Of a stretch of 64,000 bases of DNA, positions 1 to 9,105 are shown piece by piece. A program made the translations under genes and the position numbers. The first letter of the stretch is position 1; each line of letters starts with the position of its first letter. Origin of the DNA: Pseudomonas sp. R5(2019) (GTDB lineage: Bacteria; Pseudomonadota; Gammaproteobacteria; Pseudomonadales; Pseudomonadaceae); contig NZ_JAAAMT010000003.1 of assembly GCF_009905435.1 (NCBI RefSeq), forward strand, positions 62,001 to 126,000, read 5' to 3'. The notes beneath the pieces are model-generated. The model searched no databases. It worked only from the letters and a program-made list of their open reading frames with translations, and was not told the DNA's origin.

Positions 1-1485
1 GACGAAACCGGCTTCCTGCAGCTGCCGGCAGGCCGCCTCTTCGTCTTGCGCTTCTTCCCATAATGGCAGCCATTCGCCGCCGACCACCACTTCGCCTTCG
101 TCGCCCTCCTCTTCGTCCGGGTCGGCGATGACCTGGCGGAAGTGCCAGTCGATGCGTCCACGCCAATGCATCAATTGCGCATGGAACGCCGCCCAGTCGG
201 CAAACCCCAGCATAAAGGCAATCCGCGCCCGGTCCCGGTCATTGTCGGGGAGCATCTGGGTCTGGCGGTCGGCAATCGCTTGAATAGCATGCTCGGTGTA
301 GCGCAGAAACTCATAACCCTCGCGCATTTCGGCAATCACTGGCGCCGGCAGGTAACCCTGGCCCTCCAGAGTTGACAGCACCTTGAGCAACGGGCGCTGT
401 TGCAGGCTCAGGTCACGGCCGCCGTGGATCAGCTGGAACGCCTGGGCGATAAACTCCACCTCACGAATGCCACCGGCGCCCAGCTTGATGTTCTCGGCCA
501 TGCCCTTGCGCCGGACTTCCTGCTGGATCAGCTGCTTCATGGTGCGCAGCGCTTCGATGGCCGAGAAGTCCAGATAGCGCCGGTACACGAACGGCCGCAG
601 CATCTCCAGCAATTGCGCGCCGCTGGCCTGATCGCCCGCCACCACCCGCGCCTTGATCATGGCGTAGCGCTCCCAGTCACGGCCCTGATCCTGGTAGTAC
701 TGCTCCAGCGCATTGAAGCTGAGCACCAGCGCACCGGACGAGCCGTAGGGACGCAGGCGCATGTCGACACGAAACACAAAGCCATCGACAGTGATCGGGT
801 CCAGCGCCTTGATCAGGCGCTGCCCCAGGCGAATGAAGAATTCCTGGTTATCCAGCGGGCGCTTGACCCCTTCGGTCTCGCCGCCTTCGGGGTAAGCGAA
901 GATCAGGTCAATGTCCGATGACAGGTTCAGCTCCACCGCACCCAGCTTGCCCATGCCCAGGATGACCATGGGCTGCGGTTCGCCGCTGCGCCGCCCGATG
1001 GGGGTGCCGAACTGCTGGCAGTGGCGCGGGTACAGCCATTGATAGGCCTCATCGATGCAGGCATCGGCCATGTCGGAAAGGTTGCGGCAGGTCTGCACCA
1101 GATCAGCCTGGCGGGTCAGGTCACGCCAGATGATCCGCACTTGATGGCGGCTGCGTTGACGGCGCAGGCCTCGGCCCAATGCCTCTTCTGTTTCGGCCAC
1201 CTGGGCAACAGCGGCGAGCTGCGCGCGCAGCTCGCCGGGCGCGAATGGGCGGTCGAGCTCACCGCTGGCCACCAGCGCCAGCAACATCGCCGGGTGGCGC
1301 AAGGCCTGCTCAAGCACAAACTCGCTGGCCGCACAGACACGGCCAAAATCCGCCCAGCGCCTGGCATCCCAGTCATCGAGGCTGGCGTCGGGCAGCCCCG
1401 CGACCGCCGCGCGCCACGAGGCCTCATTGCGCTTGAGCAGGGGTTCGAGGGTGCTTGGCAAATCAACCAGCAACGGCAGGCTCAT
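1..1485 (-). CDS. glnE: Bifunctional glutamine synthetase adenylyltransferase/deadenylylase, N-terminal half (partial)
   Basis: GlnE attaches AMP to glutamine synthetase or removes it according to nitrogen status, under PII control. The minus-strand reading frame is open from the ATG at 1483-1485 to the left edge, giving 495 of roughly 980 residues. It begins MSLPLLVDLPSTLEPLLKRN and contains the nucleotidyltransferase signature GMGKLGAVELNLSSDIDLIF near residues 165-185, so the visible part is the deadenylylating domain; the adenylylating C-terminus lies outside. An AAGGAT ribosome-binding site sits 6 nt upstream of the ATG. It is divergent from aceE, the usual Pseudomonas arrangement. Nothing in the visible part looks broken. 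Confidence 0.96.
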   Translation of the reverse strand, partial: MSLPLLVDLPSTLEPLLKRNEASWRAAVAGLPDASLDDWDARRWADFGRVCAASEFVLEQALRHPAMLLALVASGELDRPFAPGELRAQLAAVAQVAETEEALGRGLRRQRSRHQVRIIWRDLTRQADLVQTCRNLSDMADACIDEAYQWLYPRHCQQFGTPIGRRSGEPQPMVILGMGKLGAVELNLSSDIDLIFAYPEGGETEGVKRPLDNQEFFIRLGQRLIKALDPITVDGFVFRVDMRLRPYGSSGALVLSFNALEQYYQDQGRDWERYAMIKARVVAGDQASGAQLLEMLRPFVYRRYLDFSAIEALRTMKQLIQQEVRRKGMAENIKLGAGGIREVEFIAQAFQLIHGGRDLSLQQRPLLKVLSTLEGQGYLPAPVIAEMREGYEFLRYTEHAIQAIADRQTQMLPDNDRDRARIAFMLGFADWAAFHAQLMHWRGRIDWHFRQVIADPDEEEGDEGEVVVGGEWLPLWEEAQDEEAACRQLQEAGFV

Positions 1486-1691
1486 GGTCTATCCTTGATC
1501 GGCGTGGAACGGACAGTGAAGAAAAAGGCAGGAGATAGCGCTGTCACAAGAACTGTCGTACAAAAGTTATAAATAGCTGAAAAATCTGATTCTCTGGCAG
1601 AAAGCATCGCAACTATCCTTACCAATACTGGTTTTTTACCAACCTTACCGATTATTCCCACAACCCGACAGGAGGCTAAAAGCCGTGTTTG

Positions 1692-1706
1692 TGTAGTTTT
1701 ACTACT
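1692..1706. promoter_or_regulatory. GntR/FadR-type operator 1 upstream of aceE
   Basis: Contains GTAGTTTTACTAC (1693-1705), a palindrome with a 3-bp centre that fits the TNGT-N3-ACNA consensus of the FadR subfamily of GntR regulators. The same 13 bases recur as the reverse complement at 1745-1757. The centres are 52 bp apart, about five helical turns, so two dimers would sit on the same DNA face. A PdhR-like pyruvate-responsive repressor is the natural candidate, but the regulator is not in this window. Confidence 0.6.
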
Positions 1707-1742
1707 GTGCCAACAGCGCGAAAGCATGAAATAGCTGTCGAT

Positions 1743-1759
1743 TTGTAGTAAAACTACAA
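1743..1759. promoter_or_regulatory. GntR/FadR-type operator 2 upstream of aceE
   Basis: TTGTAGTAAAACTACAA is a 17-bp palindrome around a 3-bp centre and the better of the two sites; its core is the exact reverse complement of operator 1. It lies 107 bp before the aceE start, where it could block or overlap the aceEF promoter. The rest of the 1486-1865 gap shows no ORF or clear terminator. TGGT-N5-ACCA at 1632-1648 has the wrong spacing for this operator class. Confidence 0.6.
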
Positions 1760-1865
1760 CGCCGGAGTAACCCCGGTATTCCAAGAATTTCATGTCGTCT
1801 GCCCACAAGGCCAGTCGCAAACTCAGGCAACCGATTCTGGAAGCCTTTCCGCCCTGGAGCAAGCC

Positions 1866-4511
1866 ATGCAAGACCTCGATCCCGTCGAAACCCAGGAATG
1901 GCTGGACGCCCTGGAGTCGGTTCTCGACAAAGAAGGCGAAGACCGCGCTCACTATCTGATGACCCGTATGGGCGAGCTGGCTACCCGCAGTGGTTCGCAG
2001 CTGCCATACGCAATCACCACGCCATACCGCAACACGATTCCCGTCACCCACGAAGCACGCATGCCTGGCGACCTGTTCATGGAACGCCGCATTCGCTCGC
2101 TGGTACGCTGGAACGCGCTGGCCATGGTAATGCGCACCAACCTGAAAGACTCGGACCTGGGCGGCCACATCTCCAGCTTCGCCTCCAGTGCCACGCTGTA
2201 CGACATCGGCTTCAACTACTTCTTCCAGGCTCCGACCGATGAACACGGCGGCGACCTGATCTACTTCCAGGGCCACGCTTCGCCTGGCGTCTACGCTCGT
2301 GCCTACATGGAAGGGCGCATCACCGAAGACCAGATGAACAACTTCCGTCAGGAAGTGGACGGTAACGGCCTGTCGTCGTACCCGCACCCTTGGCTGATGC
2401 CTGACTTCTGGCAGTTCCCGACCGTATCCATGGGTCTGGGCCCGATCCAGGCGATTTACCAGGCACGTTTCATGAAGTACCTGGAAAGCCGTGGCTACAT
2501 CCCGGCTGGCAAGCAGAAGATCTGGTGCTTCATGGGCGACGGCGAGTGCGACGAGCCGGAATCCCTGGGCGCGATCTCGCTGGCAGGCCGCGAGAAGCTG
2601 GACAACCTGATCTTCGTCATCAACTGCAACCTGCAGCGCCTCGACGGCCCGGTTCGCGGCAACGGCAAGATCATCCAGGAACTCGAAGGCGTGTTCCGTG
2701 GTGCCCAGTGGAACGTCAACAAGGTCGTCTGGGGCCGCTTCTGGGACCCACTGCTGGCCAAGGACACCGACGGTATCCTGCAGCGCCGCATGGACGAAGT
2801 CATCGACGGCGAGTACCAGAACTACAAGGCCAAGGACGGCGCGTTCGTCCGTGAGCACTTCTTCAACACCCCAGAACTCAAGGCCATGGTCGAAGACCTG
2901 TCCGACGACGAAATCTGGAAGCTCAACCGTGGTGGTCACGACCCGTACAAGGTCTATGCGGCCTACCACCAGGCGGTCAACCACAAAGATCAACCGACCG
3001 TTATCCTGGCCAAGACCATCAAGGGTTACGGCACCGGTGCTGGCGAAGCCAAGAACACCGCGCACAACACCAAGAAGGTCGACGTCGACAGCCTGCGCAA
3101 ATTCCGCGATCGCTTCGACATCCCGGTCAGGGACGAAGAGATCGAAAACCTGCCGTTCTTCAAACCTGAAGAAGGCAGCGCCGAAGCCCGTTACCTGAGC
3201 GAGCGCCGTACTGCTCTGGGCGGTTTCGTGCCTCAGCGTCGCGCCAAGAGCTTCAGCATTCCAACCCCGCCACTGGACACCCTCAAGGCGATCCTGGATG
3301 GCTCGGGCGACCGTGAAATCTCCACCACCATGGCCTTCGTGCGGATTCTCGCGCAGCTGGTCAAGGACAAGGAAATCGGCCAGCGCATCGTTCCGATCAT
3401 CCCGGACGAAGCCCGTACCTTCGGTATGGAAGGCATGTTCCGCCAACTGGGCATCTACTCGTCCGTCGGCCAGCTCTACGAGCCAGTCGATAAAGACCAG
3501 GTGATGTTCTACCGCGAAGACAAGAAAGGCCAGATCCTGGAAGAAGGCATCAACGAAGCGGGCGCCATGAGCTCCTTCATCGCTGCCGGTACTTCGTACT
3601 CCAACCACAACCAGCCGATGCTGCCGTTCTACATCTTCTACTCGATGTTCGGCTTCCAGCGTATCGGTGACCTGGCCTGGGCCGCTGGCGACAGCCGTAC
3701 CCGTGGTTTCCTGATCGGCGGCACCGCCGGCCGCACCACGCTGAACGGCGAAGGCCTGCAGCACGAAGATGGTCACAGCCACATGCTGGCCGGCACCATC
3801 CCGAACTGCCGCACCTATGATCCGACCTACGGCTACGAGCTGGCGGTGATCATCCAGGACGGCATGAAGAAGATGACCGAAGAGCAACAGGACATCTTCT
3901 ACTACATCACCGTGATGAACGAAGCCTACACCCAGCCAGCCATGCCGGCAGGCGTCGAGGAAGGCATCGTCAAAGGCATGTACCTGCTCGAGGAAGACAC
4001 CCGCGAAGCGGCGCACCACGTCCAGCTGATGGGCTCCGGCACCATCCTGCGTGAAGTTCGCGAAGCGGCGAAGATCCTGCGTGAAGAGTTCAACGTCGGC
4101 GCTGACGTCTGGAGCGTTACCAGCTTCAACGAACTGCGTCGTGACGGCCTGGCCGTAGAGCGCAGCAACCGCCTCAAGCCTGGCCAGAAGCCACAGCTGA
4201 CCTACGTCGAAGAGTGCCTGAACGGCCGTAAAGGTCCGGTCATCGCTTCTACCGACTACATGAAGCTGTTCGCCGAGCAGATTCGTCAGTGGGTGCCGAG
4301 CAAAGAGTTCAAAGTCCTGGGTACCGATGGCTTCGGTCGCAGCGACAGCCGCAAGAAGCTGCGTCACTTCTTCGAAGTCGACCGTCACTTCGTTGTGCTG
4401 GCTGCCCTGGAAGCCTTGGCCGACCGTGGCGATATCGAACCGAAAGTGGTGGCCGAGGCCATTATCCGTTTCGGCATCGACCCGGACAAACGCAACCCAC
4501 TGGACTGCTGA
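1866..4511 (+). CDS. aceE: Pyruvate dehydrogenase E1 component, homodimeric type
   Basis: Thiamine-diphosphate enzyme that decarboxylates pyruvate and passes the acetyl group to the lipoyl domains of AceF, feeding acetyl-CoA into the TCA cycle. The 881-residue length is normal for the single-chain E1 of gamma-proteobacteria. The ThDP/Mg motif GDGECDEPE followed by the Asn-containing stretch FVINCNLQRLDGP is present near residues 223-265, and the C-terminal transketolase-like region is intact. GGAG lies 6 nt before the ATG. aceF follows after 13 nt, with its Shine-Dalgarno touching the aceE stop codon, so the two are translationally linked. Two GntR-type palindromes upstream suggest pyruvate-responsive control. 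Confidence 0.98.
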   Translation: MQDLDPVETQEWLDALESVLDKEGEDRAHYLMTRMGELATRSGSQLPYAITTPYRNTIPVTHEARMPGDLFMERRIRSLVRWNALAMVMRTNLKDSDLGGHISSFASSATLYDIGFNYFFQAPTDEHGGDLIYFQGHASPGVYARAYMEGRITEDQMNNFRQEVDGNGLSSYPHPWLMPDFWQFPTVSMGLGPIQAIYQARFMKYLESRGYIPAGKQKIWCFMGDGECDEPESLGAISLAGREKLDNLIFVINCNLQRLDGPVRGNGKIIQELEGVFRGAQWNVNKVVWGRFWDPLLAKDTDGILQRRMDEVIDGEYQNYKAKDGAFVREHFFNTPELKAMVEDLSDDEIWKLNRGGHDPYKVYAAYHQAVNHKDQPTVILAKTIKGYGTGAGEAKNTAHNTKKVDVDSLRKFRDRFDIPVRDEEIENLPFFKPEEGSAEARYLSERRTALGGFVPQRRAKSFSIPTPPLDTLKAILDGSGDREISTTMAFVRILAQLVKDKEIGQRIVPIIPDEARTFGMEGMFRQLGIYSSVGQLYEPVDKDQVMFYREDKKGQILEEGINEAGAMSSFIAAGTSYSNHNQPMLPFYIFYSMFGFQRIGDLAWAAGDSRTRGFLIGGTAGRTTLNGEGLQHEDGHSHMLAGTIPNCRTYDPTYGYELAVIIQDGMKKMTEEQQDIFYYITVMNEAYTQPAMPAGVEEGIVKGMYLLEEDTREAAHHVQLMGSGTILREVREAAKILREEFNVGADVWSVTSFNELRRDGLAVERSNRLKPGQKPQLTYVEECLNGRKGPVIASTDYMKLFAEQIRQWVPSKEFKVLGTDGFGRSDSRKKLRHFFEVDRHFVVLAALEALADRGDIEPKVVAEAIIRFGIDPDKRNPLDC

Positions 4512-4524
4512 GGAGTATTTTTAA

Positions 4525-6174
4525 GTGAGCGAACTCATTCGCGTACCTGACATCGGCAGCGGTGAAGGTGAAATCATTGAACTGTTCGTCAAGGTCGGCG
4601 ACCGCATCGAAGCGGACCAGAGTCTTCTGACTCTGGAGTCGGACAAGGCGAGCATGGAGATTCCGGCCCCCAAGGCCGGCGTCATCAAGAGCCTGAAGGT
4701 CAAGCTGGGTGATCGCCTGAAAGAAGGCGACGATCTGATGGAACTGGAAGTCGAGGGCGCCGCTGCTGCGCCTGCGGCTCCGGCAGCTGGAGCGGCGGCT
4801 GCTGCTCCGGCACCTGCCGCCGCTCCAGCTGCCGAGGCTGCTCCGGCTGCCGCACCGGCAGCCGCCGCTGCAGCTACCGTTCAGGACATTCACGTTCCGG
4901 ACATCGGCTCCTCGGGCAAGGCCAAGATCATCGAAGTACTGGTCAAGGCCGGCGACACCGTCGAAGCCGACCAGTCGCTGATCACCCTGGAATCGGACAA
5001 GGCGAGCATGGAAATTCCATCGCCTGCCGCCGGCATCGTTGAAAGCGTGATTGCCAAGCTCGACGACGAAGTCGGCACGGGCGACCTGATCCTGAAGCTG
5101 AAGATCGCCGGTGCAGCGCCAGCCGCTGCCCCTGCTCCAGCAGCGGCACCGGCCAAGGCTGAAGCAGCACCTGCAGCGGCTCCGGCTCCTGCCGCCGCAC
5201 CGGCCGCCAAAGTCGAAGCGGCGCCAGCAGCCGCCCCGGTTGCCAACGGTGCCAAGGTTCACGCCGGCCCTGCGGTTCGCCAACTGGCCCGCGAATTCGG
5301 CGTCGAGCTGAACGCCATTGCTGCCAGCGGCCCGCACGGCCGTGTGCTGAAAGAAGACGTCCAGGTTTACGTCAAGGCCATGATGCAGAAGGCCAAGGAA
5401 GCTCCAGCAGCCGGCGCAACCGGCGCAACCGGCGGCGCGGGCATCCCGCCGATTCCTGTCGTCGACTTCAGCCGCTTCGGTGAAATCGAAGAAGTGCCGA
5501 TGACCCGCCTGATGCAGGCCGGTGCCACCAACCTGCACCGCAGCTGGCTGAACGTGCCTCACGTCACCCAGTTCGACCAGGCTGACATCACCGAGCTTGA
5601 AGCTTTCCGTGTTGCACAGAAAGCCGCCGCCGAGAAAGCCGGCGTCAAGCTGACCGTGCTGCCACTGCTGCTCAAGGCCTGTGCTCACCTGCTCAAGGAG
5701 CTGCCGGACTTCAACAGTTCGCTGGCGCCAAGCGGCAAGGCCATCATCCGCAAGAAATACGTCAACGTCGGTTTCGCCGTCGACACCCCGGATGGCCTGC
5801 TGGTACCGGTCATCAAGAACGTCGACCAGAAGAGCCTGCTGCAACTGGCTGGCGAAGCGGCGGCCCTGGCTGAAAAAGCCCGGACCAAAAAGCTGTCGGC
5901 TGACGACATGCAAGGTGCCTGCTTCACCATTTCCAGCCTCGGCCACATTGGCGGCACCGGCTTCACGCCGATCGTCAACGCGCCGGAAGTGGCGATCCTG
6001 GGTGTCTCCAAGGCAACCATCCAGCCAGTCTGGGACGGCAAAGCCTTCCAGCCGAAGCTGATGCTGCCCCTGTCGCTGTCCTACGATCACCGCGTGATCA
6101 ACGGCGCCGCGGCTGCACGCTTCACCCAGCGCCTGAGTCAGCTGCTGCAGGATATCCGCACCATGCTGCTGTAA
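4525..6174 (+). CDS. aceF: Dihydrolipoyllysine acetyltransferase, E2 of pyruvate dehydrogenase
   Basis: Forms the core of the pyruvate dehydrogenase complex and moves acetyl groups from lipoyl-lysine to CoA. Start is GTG at 4525, with AGGAG at 4511-4515. Order of parts in 549 residues: lipoyl domain 1 (ESDKAS, modified Lys41), Ala/Pro linker (about 78-117), lipoyl domain 2 (ESDKAS, Lys159), a second Ala/Pro linker (about 197-240), E3-binding domain (about 247-285), and catalytic domain with the SYDHR active-site motif (His522). It therefore has two lipoyl domains; E. coli AceF has three. No E3 (lpd) gene follows; a terminator ends the operon. Confidence 0.97.
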   Translation: MSELIRVPDIGSGEGEIIELFVKVGDRIEADQSLLTLESDKASMEIPAPKAGVIKSLKVKLGDRLKEGDDLMELEVEGAAAAPAAPAAGAAAAAPAPAAAPAAEAAPAAAPAAAAAATVQDIHVPDIGSSGKAKIIEVLVKAGDTVEADQSLITLESDKASMEIPSPAAGIVESVIAKLDDEVGTGDLILKLKIAGAAPAAAPAPAAAPAKAEAAPAAAPAPAAAPAAKVEAAPAAAPVANGAKVHAGPAVRQLAREFGVELNAIAASGPHGRVLKEDVQVYVKAMMQKAKEAPAAGATGATGGAGIPPIPVVDFSRFGEIEEVPMTRLMQAGATNLHRSWLNVPHVTQFDQADITELEAFRVAQKAAAEKAGVKLTVLPLLLKACAHLLKELPDFNSSLAPSGKAIIRKKYVNVGFAVDTPDGLLVPVIKNVDQKSLLQLAGEAAALAEKARTKKLSADDMQGACFTISSLGHIGGTGFTPIVNAPEVAILGVSKATIQPVWDGKAFQPKLMLPLSLSYDHRVINGAAAARFTQRLSQLLQDIRTMLL

Positions 6175-6245
6175 TGCTGTACTGGCTCCCTGCCCTGCGG
6201 GGAGCCATGCCACACCGTTTTCGAGCTGCCACGCTCGTACCTCAA

Positions 6246-6269
6246 CCCCGCTTTGGCGGGGCTTTTTTT
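6246..6269 (+). terminator. Rho-independent terminator after aceF
   Basis: Perfect 6-bp GC stem CCCCGC / GCGGGG with a 4-base TTTG loop, followed by C and seven T residues, 72 nt after the aceF stop. It faces the end of the minus-strand lipoprotein gene and would act mainly on aceEF transcripts. Confidence 0.9.
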
Positions 6270-6285
6270 GGGTGGGAGAAAAGGA

Positions 6286-6942
6286 CTACCAACTGCCGTA
6301 GGGAATGCCGAAGCGTTCGATATAGCGCTTGGACCTTTCACTGACCGGATAGGCATAGCGGCCTTCGTTCTTGCCCAAGTAGGGACCCAAGAGCACCACT
6401 TCACCTTTGACGCGCGCGATTTTGACCGGCTTATGACATTCATCATAAGTCCAGGCCTGGACAATACCGCCGGGAGCCAGGCCCAGCGTCACGATGGCAC
6501 GGTAAGGCGATTCGCTGTCCGGATATTTGGGGCACCGTCTGGATGTGGTTGTTTTCATGATTTGCCGCGCCTCCTTCGGGACTTCTACCCAGGCATCGTA
6601 AGTTTGCGGTTCGGCAATGGACTGCCAACGGACATAGATGCGCTGGGGAAGCGCAGCCCCCGTTACGGATCGGCCGATGCCCCCCCGCCCCGCCCACTCG
6701 TGCGCGGACGTGCCCTCGCCTTCCGGCTCATTTCCAATCAAACCACCACCGGGAAGATGAATCAGCCTTGCGGCGGTATCAACAACCGCACTGTGTTCTA
6801 CATGAGCCAGCAGGTAGTACGGTGCAGTAAAGCCCAGGTTCCACCATGGCGAGTGAGGGTCTCGAGTTCCCGCCAGCGGATCCAGTGCCTGACAGCCGGA
6901 AGTCAGCAACATACTCAATAAAATGAACAGGACTCTCATCAT
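6286..6942 (-). CDS. DUF2931-like lipoprotein, probable immunity partner of the upstream PAAR-lipase
   Basis: 218-residue protein with a lipoprotein signal: a hydrophobic stretch then the lipobox LTSGC (Cys17), so it should be anchored in a membrane facing the periplasm. The body has the GLAPGGIV and C-terminal RYIERFGIPYGSW features that I associate with DUF2931; that assignment is from memory of the family. It lies 119 nt downstream of the PAAR-DUF2235 gene on the same strand. Type VI lipases (Tle) are normally neutralised by periplasmic or lipoprotein Tli partners encoded next to them, so immunity is the inferred role. Start: two adjacent ATGs (6942, 6939) follow GGAGGG. GC is visibly lower than in the neighbouring housekeeping genes. 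Confidence 0.75.
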   Translation of the reverse strand: MMRVLFILLSMLLTSGCQALDPLAGTRDPHSPWWNLGFTAPYYLLAHVEHSAVVDTAARLIHLPGGGLIGNEPEGEGTSAHEWAGRGGIGRSVTGAALPQRIYVRWQSIAEPQTYDAWVEVPKEARQIMKTTTSRRCPKYPDSESPYRAIVTLGLAPGGIVQAWTYDECHKPVKIARVKGEVVLLGPYLGKNEGRYAYPVSERSKRYIERFGIPYGSW

Positions 6943-7061
6943 CAGCGCCCTCCCACGGGAGCATGCGGATGGAGCACGCGTTCGGCGTTTGAGGTAGGAG
7001 CATTGACATAGAGCAGCAGTCCTGTATGGGGTTCTCGCCCTTGCAAGGCGGCGGGCGGATT

Positions 7062-8792
7062 CTAATGGGCAGAGGTGTGGATGTAGCGAAGCTTAAGTAA
7101 CTGCGCTTCTTGCGGCGTCATCCGATATTCACCTCTGACGAGGCGCTCGCACAGTGGTTGAAGCTCTTGAGGAATACTTAAATCTGGTTGATCGGATATG
7201 TCCTTGAAACGGACACCTTTCTGTTTCGCCAGCGCATGCATGACACGCAGATAAACCCGCGACAACTCGCCTCGTACCTGGCGCCTGAGTTCAAGAGCCA
7301 CAAATACCTGTTTGTGGCGAATGCCCAAACGGTCTTGCGGATCCATCGGCAAGGCTTTCGACACCGGCGTAACAATCTCTAACATCTCGTCGGGCCAACC
7401 CATGGCGCGATACTCGTCGTAAACGCGACGGCTATGTTTGTAGATACTGGTGTGTTCCACTGGAGTAGCATCGGGCACCGATTGAGCCAGCATCGGCGAT
7501 ATCAGTACCCGTTCCTCAGCGCTCGGGTAATAACCGCCGCCTAAGTCCGAGTGCACTCCGGGCATGACGATTTCAGGATGCTCCGGACCGACCCGATTAA
7601 GCGCGAAATTCATACGAACTTCGTCGCGGGCAACCAGGTGCACCACATTCGGAAACAGATTTCGCGGCAGATGAAGCTTCACCCCCGGCGCCTGCGGACT
7701 GCGGATATAGCCGAAATTGGTCCAGCCGCCTACCGAGGCGACAGTATCGAACAGGCCGATAAAGCCAACCTCAATGTCGCATTGAAAATTACCGGTGAAG
7801 GATTGGGCAAACGATGCGTTTTTACTCTGCAGTAGTGTTTGCAGTGGCCCGCTTCTACCAAGCGCGATTTGATTGGCGAAATGCCGTGCGGCAGCGGCGC
7901 CTCGGCTAAAACCAAAGGCATCAAAGATCAGATGCTTGATTTTGCAGGTTGGGTTCTCTTGGCTAAAACTGTCAATCGCAATTTTGGTGTCCGCAATTGC
8001 CTGCTCCACGCGTCCGACAACGCCTGTCTTGCCACGGCCCATGGCGGCACCCAATAGACTGTCCTTTTCGCCTGCGATAGTGCCAATACCTTCAATATAG
8101 ATGGATAAAAATCCGCACTTCTCTGAGCCATCATCTTTCAATTTGTCACGCTTGTAATACAGATCATTCAGCTTCTTGATATTCGTCACATCATTCCCAT
8201 AACTGCTGTCCGGGTCGCGCATATAGGGCTTGCACACAACAGCCGCCTCATCAGCCGACACCGCCCTCTCCGAGTTGCACTGCGCTCCCAACATCGAGTT
8301 AGTGGCGTTATTCCCAGTCCCATCGAAGAACACCCCAATCCGCAGGGTAACCGCTACCACCGCCTCATCCTCCATCTCGACTTCTTCCTCTTCCTCCTCG
8401 TATTCCTCTGTTTGCCTCGAATCGCGATAAACCCTGCCAGAGCGGAGCAACGCAGGTGGGCTCAGTGCTTGGTTCATTCCTGACGAATGCCTCGCAGCTC
8501 GCACCGTCGCACCCTCGATAGAAGAAATACGCTGGCTGGAGACCAGACGATGGCTACCCGGTGCACAGCCGCAAGCGACTTCATGCCCGTCATGCGCGGC
8601 AGGCTGACCGTCGACGATCCAATTGGGGTTGCCTTCGATGATTTGCCCTTCAAGCCCACACGCCGGGCAGAAGACCGGAGTGCCGAGTACCGCCACGGGA
8701 ACATTTTCGATGATGTAAAGCGGCGACCCGCTCAGCACTTTGCCGCCGGTCGTGGTGGTATCACCCTGGATAACGAAATAACACGTAGCCAT
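7062..8792 (-). CDS. PAAR-domain DUF2235 protein, predicted type VI secretion phospholipase effector (Tle1-like)
   Basis: 576 residues. Residues 1-95 form a PAAR-type tip (CPACG, DGQPAAHDGHEVACGC), which caps the VgrG spike. A very acidic linker follows at 129-143 (EEYEEEEEEVEMEDE). Residues about 150-510 are DUF2235, an alpha/beta-hydrolase: FFDGTGNN at 155-162, nucleophile elbow GFSRG (Ser296), then FDTVAS and VHSDLGGGYY carrying the expected Asp and His. DUF2235 includes Tle1-type phospholipases that attack membranes of rival bacteria. GAAGGAG precedes the ATG. No vgrG or other type VI gene is in the window, so it would ride on a spike encoded elsewhere. Local GC is low (25 of 60 bases at 7921-7980), suggesting horizontal gain. 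Substrate is inferred. Confidence 0.85.
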   Translation of the reverse strand: MATCYFVIQGDTTTTGGKVLSGSPLYIIENVPVAVLGTPVFCPACGLEGQIIEGNPNWIVDGQPAAHDGHEVACGCAPGSHRLVSSQRISSIEGATVRAARHSSGMNQALSPPALLRSGRVYRDSRQTEEYEEEEEEVEMEDEAVVAVTLRIGVFFDGTGNNATNSMLGAQCNSERAVSADEAAVVCKPYMRDPDSSYGNDVTNIKKLNDLYYKRDKLKDDGSEKCGFLSIYIEGIGTIAGEKDSLLGAAMGRGKTGVVGRVEQAIADTKIAIDSFSQENPTCKIKHLIFDAFGFSRGAAAARHFANQIALGRSGPLQTLLQSKNASFAQSFTGNFQCDIEVGFIGLFDTVASVGGWTNFGYIRSPQAPGVKLHLPRNLFPNVVHLVARDEVRMNFALNRVGPEHPEIVMPGVHSDLGGGYYPSAEERVLISPMLAQSVPDATPVEHTSIYKHSRRVYDEYRAMGWPDEMLEIVTPVSKALPMDPQDRLGIRHKQVFVALELRRQVRGELSRVYLRVMHALAKQKGVRFKDISDQPDLSIPQELQPLCERLVRGEYRMTPQEAQLLKLRYIHTSAH

Positions 8793-9105
8793 GCCGGTCT
8801 CCTTCTCACAATGGAAGGGAGCATGGGACGGCTAATCCGACTGGGGGCGAAAGCAGACCGATCTGCAAGAAACGAAGAAATATCCGAAAACGCCGTGCCG
8901 GCGCTTGCGCCTTCGCTGATCTGTCTTTCTCTACCGCGAACAATCCAGAGCTTGCCTACAGAATCCACCTCAACTGCCGATACAACGCAAGCCAATTGCC
9001 ATCGTTGCGCTTGTCAGCCACACCCGCATGATGCAACCTTGCGCCACGCGCCCGGATGCGAGTTTCAGACCCTTGCGCGCTCCGTTCTCTTGAAGCGAGC
9101 TCTCC
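8793..9105. other. Intergenic spacer between PAAR effector and GGDEF/EAL gene
   Basis: 313 bp between divergently oriented genes. It must hold both promoters, but I see no convincing -35/-10 pair, terminator hairpin, repeat or small ORF with a ribosome-binding site. Confidence 0.5.

Noticed and set aside
1632..1648. TGGT-T5-ACCA as an E. coli PdhR box
   Set aside because: Spacer is 5 rather than 3 bases and lacks the outer AATT; the two GTAGT-type palindromes nearby are better candidates.
1482..4388. 968-residue minus-strand ORF
   Set aside because: Antisense shadow of aceE in GC-rich codons; low-complexity composition and no ribosome-binding site, while aceE is unmistakable.
4462..6213. 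583-residue minus-strand ORF rich in Gly, Arg and Ser
   Set aside because: Antisense of the Ala/Pro-rich aceF linkers.
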